Positions 36,301 to 47,597 of a stretch of 64,000 nt of DNA are shown here, in pieces. This stretch comes from Halichondria panicea. Lineage: Eukaryota; Porifera; Demospongiae; Suberitida; Halichondriidae. The translations under genes and the position numbers were made by a program. The notes beneath the pieces were generated by a model. The model saw only the letters and a list, made by a program, of their open reading frames with translations. It did no database searches and was not told the DNA's origin. The stretch is taken from NCBI RefSeq assembly GCF_963675165.1, contig NC_087383.1, forward strand, positions 2,200,979-2,264,978, given 5' to 3'. The stretch's first letter is position 1; every line of letters begins with the position of its first letter.

Positions 36301-36800
36301 CAGCTTTACCGTATCCCTCGTGCGGTAATAATAGACACACACGCACAGTCAGCTTTACGGTATCCCTCGTGCGGCTACGCCTCGAGGCATAACAAGGGCT
36401 TCTCCTTGAATTGGATAAATGCTCACATGCACAGTAAATTGTCAATGCAAGCAATTTGCTAGTGAAAATCAAATTTAATGTTCTGATGCCTTTTGTTCAT
36501 ATAATTATGAGGAAGATGAGCAAATTAACGTTCACTTTAGCCCTCCCAAACATCTTCTAAACATCTTCATGATTGCCAGACCCTCGTATTGCAGCTGAAG
36601 GAGGTCCTGTGTGGGGAGAAGAAAGGGCAGTGAAACACTTCAACTGGTATAAGACAAAGAATGCATGTATTCTACATAACACAAAATCATATTAGTACTC
36701 CCTTTATTGCTCCACTCACCTGGAAGACCAGCTCCACATTCTCCATCTGCCTGCCCAGGAAACGACCAGACACCTCAAACTTGCTCACATCCACTGACCA
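35990..36800 (-). pseudogene. Two stacked copies of the kinesin-like C-terminal exon
   Basis: DLLQLQYEGLAIMKMF occurs on the minus strand at about 36120-36030 and again at about 36605-36510, separated by stacked TIR ends and a (CA)n run at about 36265-36297. Both carry a small internal duplication of ACATCTTCTAA. A possible IEKVELVLQ-like exon follows at about 36745. The tandem arrangement shows local duplication of a roughly 490-bp block. Confidence 0.5.
36265..36297. repeat. (CA)n microsatellite
   Basis: About 16 CA units lie between TIR-element termini. The homologous run at 63790-63818 is shorter by about two units, useful as a marker of divergence between the two copies. Confidence 0.9.
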
Positions 36801-37309
36801 GTTGCTCCGCCATCTGACAGCTCACGTGAATATATTTGCAACCGTGACGTCATCAACAGCAACAAAAATCACAAAGAAGCTCCGCTTGATAGTGTTGTAG
36901 GTTAGTGGCAATAGCTGAAGATACAGTCCTATAACTCAAGCTATAACGTCTGATACTGGCTGCATAGGTGTTGTAGCAACCACCAAGCCTTAAATAATGC
37001 CATGCCTCTTATTTTTGAAAGAGGTTGCACTGTTTTTGTTACAAAAAGCTACCACCAGCCCCCCTGGAATTTTTACTGAGACGGCGCTTATGGAATAACG
37101 GTGAGCGAGTACAAGTCAGTTTTAGCTGGTAGCTGTTGTACAAGCCTTTAGCTACAGTGTATGCTAAGTAAGGAACAGATTCGTTGTTACCAAAATTTTT
37201 TGTCACTTGTTTTAGCATGCCTAGTAAAGCCACACACAATTTGAGTACAAGTAAAAATATAAACAATATTTTAAGCATAACAAACAATATCTTAAACATA
37301 ACAATTTTT

Positions 37310-37450
37310 GTTGTGAGCATCAATGGTAGGCCATGGCATTCAGTTGCTATTGATGAGTCACATGAAATGCAGGTACTCTCTGATAAGAAGATCTTAATTG
37401 GACTGTTTGTGTCTGAAATGGGAGGCTCACTACAACTTCATATCAGCTAA
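37310..37450 (+). pseudogene. Mobile-element ORF remnant (GRPWHSVAIDE block), second copy
   Basis: It encodes FVVSINGRPWHSVAIDESHE then MQVLSDKKILIGLFVSEMG. It lacks the upstream part present at 28626, and a different sequence joins at about 37305. The downstream continuation GLFVSEMGG is probably closer to the original than in the other two copies. Confidence 0.45.
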
Positions 37451-37609
37451 AGCCTACAAGGTGTTAGGGCCTTCTGAAAATATGATTTCCTCTACCAACT
37501 CGATCAAAACTATATAAGAAACAATTTTACTTTTCCCTAGTGAGATCTCAGCTCTCTCAACTCTGGCGACCAATTACTGCTCAAATACATTTATTCTTAA
37601 AGTGATTGA

Positions 37610-37695
37610 GCTCACCTTTGGTAGCGCTGACTTATCACAGCTGTTGGTTCAATTCTCCAGAACTCTGAGCTTCCCCTCGAGGTGCAACTGCAAGT
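37610..37695 (-). pseudogene. Stalk exon LHLEGKLRVLENW (isolated copy)
   Basis: It is the counterpart of 45041-44970 with the same splice sites. The second half reads CDKSALPK before GTGAGC. No neighbouring motor exons are seen in this interval. Confidence 0.5.
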
Positions 37696-37930
37696 GACAG
37701 AACATTTAAGTTGAGGTTGAGAAAAGAGTTTCATGCAATAAAGTTAGAAGACACTGAATAAGCAGATTACCAGATAAAGTACAGCATAATTATGTTCTGG
37801 ACAGGAAATTGTCCGGGTATAATTGGAACAGATTTTTATAGCGCATGCGAAGTGTCCGGGAATAAGCATGCAGCTAATATAAGTTTAATAGTGAGCTAAT
37901 ATAAGTTTAATAGAACAAGGTACGACTGAA

Positions 37931-38125
37931 TACCGTATAGCGCGAAATTTTCGAGGGGCTTAGAAAATTAAGTCCACGAAAATCGTTCTTTACCTGCTAT
38001 AACGTGCAAGATTTAAAGGCGTGGCTTCCGGTAAGCAGTCATTCCGCGAACATTGTGCAACGAAATGGCTTTTAGAGGCCAATCCACGAAATATAAGTGC
38101 CTCGAAAATTTCGCGCTATACGGTA
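37931..38125. mobile_element. TA-flanked MITE, CCGTATAGCGCGAAATTTTC family
   Basis: TA lies at both ends, and the termini CCGTATAGCGCGAAATTTTC and GAAAATTTCGCGCTATACGG are inverted. The 195-bp element belongs to the same terminal family (CCGTATAGCG) as 43567-43839. Confidence 0.75.
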
Positions 38126-38238
38126 GTTGCACTAGCTATCTAAAACTATTTACACAGAGAAAAAAGATGTGCTGATTTAGCACAGAAAACCGTGCTAAAA
38201 GAATGTCTCCAGTTTTAGCACGTTTGCACATGACTGTG

Positions 38239-38517
38239 CTAAACAACCTGATATGCTAAACCAACACATGTGCTGAATTCTAATGTGCTGAAACAGTTGT
38301 GCCCCTGTTCCTCTAGCTTGCCTTCAAGCATGGGGAAGGTGTCCTCTTTCGATGCATTCCCTGGCAGTCCTAGCTCCATGGCGATACGCTTCACCACTCC
38401 TGTGGCCAATCGGCGAGAGTTCAACGGGTAAGTCTTTACTCGAGGTTCTTCTAAGTCGACGACAGGGCCTTCCTCGGTCCGGGCTTGATCAATGGCTGTC
38501 TCACTCCGGTCAGTCAT
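38239..38517 (-). pseudogene. Mobile-element ORF fragment with a SAP-like segment
   Basis: The minus-strand frame begins at an ATG (38517) and reads MTDRSETAIDQARTEEGPVV then YPLNSRRLATGVVKRIAMEL and GLPGNASKEDTFPMLEGKL. The xLxxxxLxxIAxELGLPxxxxxxDTxxxxEGKL pattern resembles the SAP-like segment of recombinase-element ORFs I recall from cnidarians and sponges. It ends in simple sequence built from GTGCTAAA/TTTAGCAC repeats (38160-38290). No downstream domain is present. Confidence 0.4.
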
Positions 38518-39089
38518 GACTCCTGCAGTTGCTAGGCGTTCTTACTGTCCTTGGGTGTATGGTTGGTCTCGGCAGGACGTCCACTGTTGAATAGTTCAGC
38601 TGTGTTCACTTCTTATTCAGATTGATCTTAGAAGCACATGGCCAGCACTCTTGTGCGCATGTCTACAAAACATCACATGACATACAATAAGTTCTAAGTA
38701 CATAGGTCACAGGTTAGAGTCAGAGTTCATTAAGTTCATCAGTTCAGCATCTCTGCTACATGATTGTATTGTGCTAAATCAATTTCAAACATTACAAACA
38801 ACAATACATTAATACAGTATTAAAATTGTATTAAACAAACGATGAGGATATAAAAGTGAAAGGTTTTTTTAAAAATAGTTAGTTAACCATAGCAAGTCTG
38901 CACTCGGTTCACTGCAATTGTAAGATACTGCCTTTGACTTCTAAGCATCACCTGCATGCGTGAAGTAGAAAAATATGTCACATAAGGCCAGTAGAATTAT
39001 AACCAAGTATAAGAATAATTAAAGTGCGTATAGATTAGGTACATAACATCAGTCATAGCATGAACAAAGTAAGGTTGTTCCACCCCCCT

Positions 39090-39315
39090 CTCCACTGATA
39101 GCATTCACTAGTCTGTTGACAGGAGGTGGGGTTATTCACAGCATTGCAATGTTATTATGGGGCGAAATAAGACATCACTAACGTTTATTCATCCATTCAG
39201 AGCATGAACAAAGTAAGGTTGTTCCACCCCCCCCCCTCCACTGATAGCATTCACTAGTCTGTTGACAGGAGGTGGGGTTATTCACAGCATTGCTTATAAT
39301 TATTATGGGGCGAAA
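39090..39315 (+). repeat. Tandem repeat, about 145-bp unit, two copies
   Basis: This is the same repeat as 7310-7690 with one unit fewer (TGATAGC at 39096 and 39242). Confidence 0.8.
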
Positions 39316-40462
39316 TAAGAAAAGCCTTTGCTGTGATCCATGACAAATGCCGAGTGCATAATGAGCCAAAAGCAAAGAATTGTAGCTACAGAAAGAGTCA
39401 TATAACACAGATAGGACCAAGAGGAAGAGTACGCTACTCCAATAGACTGTACACAGGAGGCAAACTCACTATTGCATGTAACCACAGCCACTTGAGATAC
39501 AACAATAACAATAACAATGCTGATAAGAAAAAGCAATTAGTGGTAATCATCACTAACGTTTTTATTCATCCATTCATAGCATGAACAAAGTAAGGTTGTT
39601 CCACCCCCCTCTCCCCCTCTCCCAAAAAAAAACAAGCGCATGCAGCTGCATGCGAGCTAGCTAAGTTTAATAGAACAGTGTGCAATTATTCAGTTGCACT
39701 AGCTATCTAAAACTAGCTACTCAAAGCTATCTAACTAATCTAATCATCACTAACGGTTATTCATCCATTCATGTTTATTCATCCATTCATCGCAGATTAA
39801 TTTTAACAGTTTATACAACAGCTATGTGGTTGTGATGTAGGTTAGACAGAATGCTTACTACGGTTAGTGGGAGTTGCATACTCTTCCTAATGAACTTCTC
39901 ATTATAGTCGTTTTTACGCACAATTTAGTTTGCTAGACTATAATAATGCAAATGAGTTCTTGTTGTGCTATTATAGAGCAGCATCAATATTCGGGCCCAT
40001 CAACTATCTCGTATAGAGAGCAGATAGAGAAGTTGTCCTCCACCGACAATACTCGTTGTAAGGGCTAAACAACAAAGCTTAATACGAAAGTTTAATTAAA
40101 CTGCGTTGTCCTATATAATTATATCGATAGATCGGTTAGAGTAATAAAACAGTAATCTTGTACAGCTAAGGTTCTAGACTTCATCACATAATTGTTCAAT
40201 GGTTTAGGTATCCTGACCATCCCTTTACATATGTTCACAGTGGCTATAATTCATGATTTACTGGTTTTTAGGTACACTTTTGGTTAGGGGAGGGTATAAA
40301 TACACGTACATGTACATGTAGCTGTAAGCACTGCACATGATTGTACACATAGTGAAAGCTAAGACAAAAGCTCATATGGACCTGTGTAACTGACAAATAA
40401 AATCTAGTACGCCTCAAATGCACACAGAACATAGCAAGGTGCACACACACACATCCACGCAC

Positions 40463-40675
40463 GTGTTGAGAGGAATCTTGTCTTTGTTGGCATGGTGATC
40501 TACGAGACGATGCCAGAGTAAGGCCACATCCAGCTGTGTGCTGGGCTCTCGTATGAGGAGCAATTGAACGAGGGAGGCAAACAGTTGCCCTGGGAACGTC
40601 GTCTCCAGCACTGATGCGTGACAGGTGTCAGCCACCGCCCTCAAATACTTGACCAGGGAGGTAGTCAACATGGGG
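40463..40675 (-). pseudogene. EFR3-like HEAT-repeat exon (copy 2)
   Basis: It is identical in translation to 8831-9043, with the same acceptor and donor. The flanking 3 kb is also a copy of 7.7-10.6 kb, so this is one segmental duplication, not independent conservation. Confidence 0.45.
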
Positions 40676-40929
40676 CTGCATAATAAAGGGGAAGTATATG
40701 GAAGCTTAAACACTAGTAATGCAGTGAAACCATGCAGTCTATTGTGGTCACGCACATCATAGTCTATAATACAGCCACTATTAGTCTACTCACAGACTAC
40801 AATAATTAAGTTTTACAAAGGCGACAGAGTCACTAAGCACTTTTGCATAGAACACGTACATGTACAAACAGTGTTTATGACAGGAAACTAAACACATACA
40901 TGTACACAAAAGCTAAATAAAGCAACAGC

Positions 40930-41355
40930 TAAACATTCCCTCTCACCTCCTGATCATGCAGGAACTTCATAAACCTGGTGTACTTAGGACTTGTCACATG
41001 ATCTTAGAGCAACAAATACGGACATGGTCGAAGATTTGAGTGGGGCTAAAGTGAGAGAGGAGGTTGTGGGGGGAGGAGCCTCAGACCAGGGCTGGTGGGA
41101 CGCAGTGTCACGTGAGAGCAGACTCGGACACATGGTCCTCCGTCTGGACAGCTGCTGTGAGGAGAATGAGAATTGTAAATCACTGGATTTGAAACGTACT
41201 CTTTTGTACCACATAACTAATTGACCTCACAAACACACCACTTGGTGTGCAACCATTAATTGTACTCTTAAAGTGAGTGAGCTCACCTTTGGTAGCGCTG
41301 ACTTATCACAGCTGTTTGTCCAATTCTCCAGAATTCTGAGCTTCCCCTAGAGGTA
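40930..41355 (-). pseudogene. Minus-strand exons, copy of 9300-9730
   Basis: The same three blocks (GKLRILENWTNSCDKSALPK, FSFSSQQLSRRRTMCPSLLS, RFMKFLHDQE) are in the same order, with the same early stop after RSCDKS. Confidence 0.45.
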
Positions 41356-42231
41356 CGTGACAGAATATCTAAAAGGACATATTGCAGTGCTTACAATTAT
41401 AGCTATTCGAGGGTGCTCTGTCAAAGTCAGTCATAAAGTTATTGTTAATTTAATACATGTACATGTACCCGGGTATATAGGGAGCGAGTGCAGACAACTA
41501 CACGTGTACATATATTATCGAGGGTGCAAAGAACCAGGTATCTGGCACTCTTATATGCACATGATCAGTCTACTTGCTACTAGCGGCCTCTCAAAATTGC
41601 ATGGCTTAGAAACTTGCAGCAATATACTGAAACCATTTTAAAGGAGCATATTAATGCGTACTGTTATAGGTGGACCTTTTGGGTGGGCACTTTGTATGGG
41701 TTACTTCTTGGAGAAAGGTCACAATCATGGTACATGCATGTATTTCTTATGTACACTTATACTATAGCGTGATGGCGTTGTTAATTGGACATGTTGTTAA
41801 TACTAGTAACTATGCTTGTAATGTAAGACCACAGGCATAAATTTTAGGCACGTATTATCGGTATATTCATTTGTAAGAGTGAAACTTCTTACTACACTGT
41901 ACACAGTCTCATACATACAGTAGACACTCACTTCTAGGGAATGATTACTCACGGAACAGACTCCATTGTGTATTTTGCCTAAGCCATAATCAGTACATAC
42001 TGTATAGCAGGTCATTTTCGTGGGATAAAAAATCCGAGACAAAATCGTAGGCGTGGTGCAGCAGTGATTTCGTGTGTAAAAATTCCCTTTGCTTCACTGC
42101 ATTGCATGCGTTCCGGTCAACCATGCCTACGTTTTTGAGAGTGATAAATATTCGTCAAGGTTTAGCTTGCCCACGGAAACTATACCCAGGACGCTATACG
42201 TACGGTACGGTATACTGTACCACTTTATCAC

Positions 42232-42385
42232 CTGTTTCAAGTACTCTTCCTTCTCCTGTTACTTTGTAGCACTCAAATATGTCCACCCCGTCCACTGCAG
42301 GCACACTGCTCTGCTCCAACTCCTCACAGCGATCCAGTGCCTTCTTGAGCTCTTCCTCCATCACAAGTCTCTCTTGCACAGCAGA
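42232..42385 (-). pseudogene. Coiled-coil exon of the kinesin-like gene (unit 4)
   Basis: An open 154-nt exon encodes SAVQERLVMEEELKKALDRC then EELEQSSVPAVDGVDIF. It has the same splice sites as the other copies. Confidence 0.55.
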
Positions 42386-42480
42386 CTGGGTAATAGATTG
42401 CATGGTGGTCATGTACACACACCGGTATACAGATACAACCATCACAACATCGTGGTAGTGGTACAGTAGTTATATAAAGG

Positions 42481-43026
42481 TACAGTAGACTCTCGCTATT
42501 CCGACTCTCTGAAGTATGGCCTAAAATGTGGCCAACTCGCTATTCTGTATACTTGCTGCCCCAAACTAGTAATTTTATACGTATACATTTTGGGTATGGT
42601 TTAGCAGAAAAACTGTGTGTGGGGGGAGTGGTTGGGGTGTACAATGAGAGGCATTGTGTGTGTATGTGAGGTGTGGGGGGAGAGTGGTTGTGTGCATTGT
42701 GTGTGTATGTGAGGTGTGTGTGGGGGGAGTGGTTGGGGTGTACAATGAGAGGTAGGAAGCGGGATGCTCATGAACACTACAATGAAAGTTATAAAAAAGG
42801 TAAACCGTTTTGTGAGCAAACACAGCTGTGGGATTACATTGTAATAGAGAGGAAATGATTCATTATCTTTATTTGTTATCCTCGAGACAAAACCGCAAAA
42901 TTAGTCATTAATATTCGAGGTAGGTTGATTTTAAGCCGCGGCTATTTTCTGAAATGCAAACTACCGCGCTCTTCTGGCCAAGTTGCACTGTCCCAAGGGT
43001 GGCCGGATTAACGAGAGTCTACTGTA
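42481..43026. mobile_element. Pogo/Tigger-like MITE, copy 4, with internal expansion
   Basis: It has the same ends as the other copies, but at about 42650-42745 the GTGTGTGGGGGGAGTGGTTG segment is repeated about three times. This accounts for its extra 100 bp. Confidence 0.75.
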
Positions 43027-43081
43027 CATGTATTAATTATACAGTATTCACCGAGTGTATACATGTACATGCTAAACTCAC

Positions 43082-43231
43082 ATCTGCCTTGCTGTTGGCC
43101 AGTTCCAATTCTCTCACCAGCTCAGCCATGACACCTGGGTCCATGATTTGAGACCTCTCGAGCAGCTTCTCCTCCAACTCCCTCAGCAGGTCATCATCTA
43201 GACATTGAATGGTCTCACTCTTCTCCTCAAA
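43082..43231 (-). pseudogene. Second stalk exon (unit 4)
   Basis: It encodes FEEKSETIQCLDDDLLRELE and continues to ELELANSKAD, open throughout. The acceptor-adjacent base differs (AAACTG against AACCTG), changing V to F while keeping the AG. Confidence 0.55.
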
Positions 43232-43566
43232 CTGACAAGGGAACATCAATAAGTTGCTGCCAGGTGGAGAATACTCGACATACAATAGTGACGTGCATGT
43301 ACAGTCAACTACAGAAAATCTGGCAATGAAATTTAACAGTATTCTCCCACTTTGAGATAAAGGTAAGCTTAAAGTTGGACTGTAGTTAGGTATTAAATAG
43401 GCATCTGCTATCAGGGTTGTTGCAATAAAGAGATAGTACGTACGTGTAATCACACAGTACACCATCAGATCTGCTATTCAGAGCATAGATCATACAGTAT
43501 ATACATGATCAATTGCTAAATGCTCTGAAATGCAGCTCACTAGCAAAAAAAGTAATGCCTAGCAAA

Positions 43567-43839
43567 TACCGTATAGCGGGTATATTTCGAGGGTATAAAT
43601 TTTCGCGGATGGACCTCTACAAAGGATTTCGCGGATTATATTTTCGTGGTCTGAGTTCCAGCCTTTTGGCGCATGCGCACATCAACATGCAGCTGTACCT
43701 ACACACCGTTAGCCTAGAATCCATAATACTGAACACGCCTACTATTATAAATTTTCGTGGGTATAAATTTTCGCGGTACAGGCTCAATCCGCGAAAACTG
43801 CGAACATTTATACCCTCGAAATATACCCGCTATACGGTA
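43567..43839. mobile_element. TA-flanked MITE, CCGTATAGCGGGTATATTTC family
   Basis: The inverted ends CCGTATAGCGGGTATATTTC and its complement are flanked by TA (43567-43568 and 43838-43839). The interior repeats TTTTCGCGG / CCGCGAAAA motifs. The homologous place is empty (GCAAATAGTACATC) at about 7295 and 11838, and reads GCAAATACGGTAGTAGATC at about 27955. Confidence 0.85.
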
Positions 43840-43892
43840 GTAGATCTATTTTGATTAAAGGACACTAAACACTGCACATGTGTATCTCTCAC

Positions 43893-45041
43893 CTCTGTGG
43901 GTGGTATAGGAACGAGGGAGGCCCTCTGATACTGTCTAGACTGGACTTCTTCCCACTGCCAATCTAGGAGGTATGAAAACATAAATTATTATGCATTTGG
44001 TAAAGATCTGCTCCCAAATAACATTGCAATTGATCCACATTGACAGGTAAAGGGTAATTAAAGTAAAATCTGATATTTGAGCACAAACATTCCTCCTCTC
44101 ACCTCCTGCTCATTCAGAAACTTCATGAACCTGGTAGGAGTGAAGTACACTTTGAAGGACTCGTCACATGATCTTGGAGCAAAAGATACGGACTTGGTTG
44201 AGGATTTGAGTGGGGCTAAAGTGAGAGAGGAGGTTGTGGGGGGAGGGGCCTCAGACCAGGGCTGGTGGGACGCAGTGTCACGTGAGAGAAGACTCGGACA
44301 CATGGTCCTCCGTCTGGACAGCTGCTGTGAGGAGAATGAGAATTGTAAGGCACTGGAATTGAACTGTGCACAAGCACGAAATACATGCACTATTTTATTT
44401 GTACCACATAACTAACTAAAAATGCTCACCAATAAAACACCACACACCACTTGGTGTACAACATTTTAACGAATCTAAAAGTACAAATGAACTTCTGCTC
44501 CTCTAGACAACCTGCCCAACCCTCCACATACACACTGGCTGGATCATGCATAAAGAAAATGGCATCTATTTTCACAGCGTTTGACCATCAAACGTATCAG
44601 AGAGAATAATCTCACGCCCATATTGCTGATTTGCTTGAAATGCCCACCACCATCATAGCAATGTACCAGCAAGGGGCTTTTGTTGTGAGCATCAATGGTA
44701 GGCCATGGCATTCAGTTGCTATTGATGAGTCACATGAAATGCAGGTACTTTCTGATAAGAACATTTTGTGCAATCAGATCTTAATTAGAAATGGGAGGCT
44801 CACTATCAAAGCGTTAGGTATTCTGAAAATAATTTTCTTCTACCAACTAGATCAAAACTATAAAGGAAACAATTAATTTTTACTTTTCCCTATAGTGATC
44901 GAGATCTCAGTTCTCTCAACTCTGGCAATCAATACGGCTCAAAGACATTCTTAAAGTGATTGAGCTCACCTTTGGTAGCGCTGACTTATCACAGCTGTTG
45001 GTCCAATTCTCCAGAACTCTGAGCTTCCCCTCGAGGTGCAA
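43893..45041 (-). pseudogene. Kinesin-like stalk exons, open copy (unit 4)
   Basis: Right to left: 45041-44970 (24 codons, LHLEGKLRVLENWTNSCDKS), 44352-44103 (FSFSSQQLSRRRTMCPSLLS ... FTPTRFMKFLNEQE, Ser/Pro-rich middle) and 43955-43893 (21 codons, WEEVQSRQYQRASLVPIPPT). All are open and bounded by AG/GTGAG. Together with 43231-43082 and 42385-42232 they give a continuous-looking 3' order after the motor exons at 46 kb. This is the best candidate for a live copy, but the motor is still missing its P-loop part within the window. Confidence 0.5.
44587..44850 (+). pseudogene. Mobile-element ORF remnant (GRPWHSVAIDE block), third copy
   Basis: It is nearly identical to 28626-28874, with the same upstream frame shift, so it was duplicated with the unit. 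Confidence 0.45.
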
Positions 45042-46092
45042 CTGCAAGTGACAGAAGAGAAAATAGCTCCAATAATAATTAGTATATAGACACTGAAAGA
45101 GCAGATTACCAGGGACATAATTATTGCAGTGCTTATAATTATAGCTGCTCAAAGTGGTCATAAAGCTTCAACAGAACAACCAACCTGTATATTAAAATAG
45201 ATGCATGTACCCTGGGAGCAATGCAGACGTCAATCAGTCAAGAATTTATTCACAGCTGTAGGCACACACTTGCCCAACCCACTCACCAGAGAGGACACCC
45301 TGATAGTGCCATCACTGTGTTCCTCATCTCTAACCCTGCTTTCAATGGTCAGCTTGTAAATCGAGTGGGAAAAACGCTCCAATGTAAACACTGAAAGAGT
45401 AGTACTTCAGAAACAGACATGCAGGTTGGTTGTCCTATATTGCAGTACTTGTAATTATAGCTAATACAAGGGTGTTCAGCCATGCAAAGTAGACTACCTT
45501 ACCATAACAACCAATCGTGATCCATTAATCTCATACATACAAAATTCAGTCCATAATAAAAGAGGGAGAGTATCGAGCGTATATCGTTACCTTGCATCAG
45601 ATGTATTCGGAGTGTAACATTACACCCTGTCTGAACAACTTGTGGCATAAAATGTTTCTGCCTCGAGGTAAGTAGCGGCTTCGGGTACTCGGATTGTTTG
45701 GTTAAAAAGCAGGAAGTTACGTCACTTTCCGAATACATTTGACGCAAGGTAATGCTACGTTGGATACTCCCTCTCTTTTATTATGGACTCTTGCTATTAG
45801 CGGCCTCTCAAAACTGGTAAGAAACTTAAGCAACTGTAATCACATGACGTACGTACATGTACCAACACCATTAATTTTTATGAAGGAGAGAGTATAATTA
45901 TACAAAGCAGTACATTCAGCGTGGGATTAATATAAGGACTGCACATTTCCATGCAGTGCATACTGTACAATGTAACTATAGTAACTCACACGGTTCACTC
46001 TGATAACTTAATTTGATATGATCTTCATCAAAAAAGCAACGGGAAGTTTTACTTGATTGGCTACTGTATCAGCTTGTCCCAAAACTGCTCAC

Positions 46093-46718
46093 CCGTGGCA
46101 CCTGTTGCACTTACATGCTCTGACCCAGCCAGGTCAACCAGGCTCTGAACACAGAGAAGGAGGTAAAATCATCATAATAACAATAACTTATATGTACATT
46201 TACACATACATAGTCTGTACGTGTAGATCAAATTAAAGCAAAATAGTTGACCTAGTGTATGTTCACAGCTGTAGGCACACACTTGCCCAACCCACTCACC
46301 ACAGAGGACACCCTGATAGTAGTGCCATCACTGAGTTCATCATCTCTAACCCTGCTTTCAATGGTCAGTTTGAATATTGTGTGTGATCTGGAGTTGTGCT
46401 CGGTAGATCCAAATGTGCGGTTCTCTGAGCAGAAGAGATTATACACATTACCAGCACATCAGGTGCACAGGCAGCATGCATGTACATGTACACACAAGGC
46501 TAAGTCTGAGAGGTCACACTAGGGCAGACCAACAGTGGCTGTAATAAAGAGGTGACATGCTAACACAGGTTACATGAAACCAACCCTATGGAGACTGGTC
46601 ACATTAGACAGACAGGTTCACAAAGGTGCACAAGTGATAGTGACTTACTCTCCCCGATCTCAATGAGACTAGTAAATATCTTGGGGAGGGAAATCGGCTC
46701 CTCAGACAACCCAACCAA
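46093..46718 (-). CDS. Kinesin-7/CENP-E-like motor-domain exons (unit 4, partial gene)
   Basis: There are three consecutive minus-strand exons: 46718-46649 (LVGLSEEPISLPKIFTSLIE), 46424-46300 (starting after CTCAG; RTFGSTEHNSRSHTIFKLTI) and 46144-46093 (SLVDLAGSEHVSATGATG). Phases match at both joins and rebuild the switch I (NxxSRSH) and switch II (DLAGSE) region of a kinesin motor. The GLSEEP...EK..T.GST order is closest to CENP-E as I know it. The motors of this family are microtubule ATPases. The P-loop half is not seen on the right before NLR4, and the segment after GATG is not found, so the gene looks partial. A diverged second switch I-type exon lies at about 45375-45285. Confidence 0.7.
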
Positions 46719-47279
46719 CTTATGAGTTAGCCTAGCTTGCACTAATTTAAAGCCCTATTGATTTATTAGTCATAAAAGTGCAACAAAATCCTTGCTGCCT
46801 AGCAGCAGCCATTGTGAACTTTGACCGCTTTGGAGATATATAATTATGGCAGGAAATGCAACTTCTGTTTCCTATAATTATTGGACCAAAGCTAATTCTT
46901 CAGAGGTGCACACTTAATACACGGCAATCAGAGAGTGCAAAACTCAACTCTGCAGTTCTGGCACTGTAAGACCTCTAATTAAGGTGACCCTCCAAATATG
47001 CGACACTCTCGAGCTTAGGTAATTTTCTGACGACAGCTACGTTGACAATTATGTTTTAATGTTGCGTCCTAAATGATATAGCCACACCCTAGCATCGTTT
47101 TTGGAAAACACGTTCTAGAAATTGAGGCAAGTATAGACTGAGTAGAGCTATCCATAATCAGATACGACAACAGGTTTTTAACATAATTTTTCAACCTCCA
47201 AAAGAAGCGACATCTGGCTTCGTAATTATTAAAAAAAGTGTTGCTTTAATTAAAGGTCTTACGGTAATCATATTCTTAC

Positions 47280-47515
47280 TTGAAAACTTGAATACGTCGG
47301 GTTCATTACTGACAGGACAGGATTCTCAGCCTCAAACTGTGCAAATTAAAGAACAGAAAACATGATCCACGACCTTACAACATAACTTAAACCTGTAGAT
47401 TTAATAACCAGACAAGTTATTATTATTGATGAACCAGACAATAATCTATGGCTGATCAATTGACTCACCCTCTTTCCATTCGGAGAATGCTGTAATACTT
47501 TAGCAATGCAATGGA
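47280..47515 (-). pseudogene. Exon-like blocks next to NLR4
   Basis: This is the same pair as near NLR2 and NLR3: a SIAKVLQHSPNGKR-type block before GTGAGTCA at about 47510-47465 and a FEAENPVLSVMNP-type block at about 47345-47290. Confidence 0.3.
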
Positions 47516-47597
47516 GCTAAAAGCTAGCTAGCCAGGTTTCATCATAGATAAACTATGGTTTCACTCAAATGTCTTTGGTGGGTGTGGTATTAAATGC

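Noticed and set aside
36212-36472. ORFs rich in Cys-Val or His-Thr
   Set aside because: They are translations of the (CA)n microsatellite.
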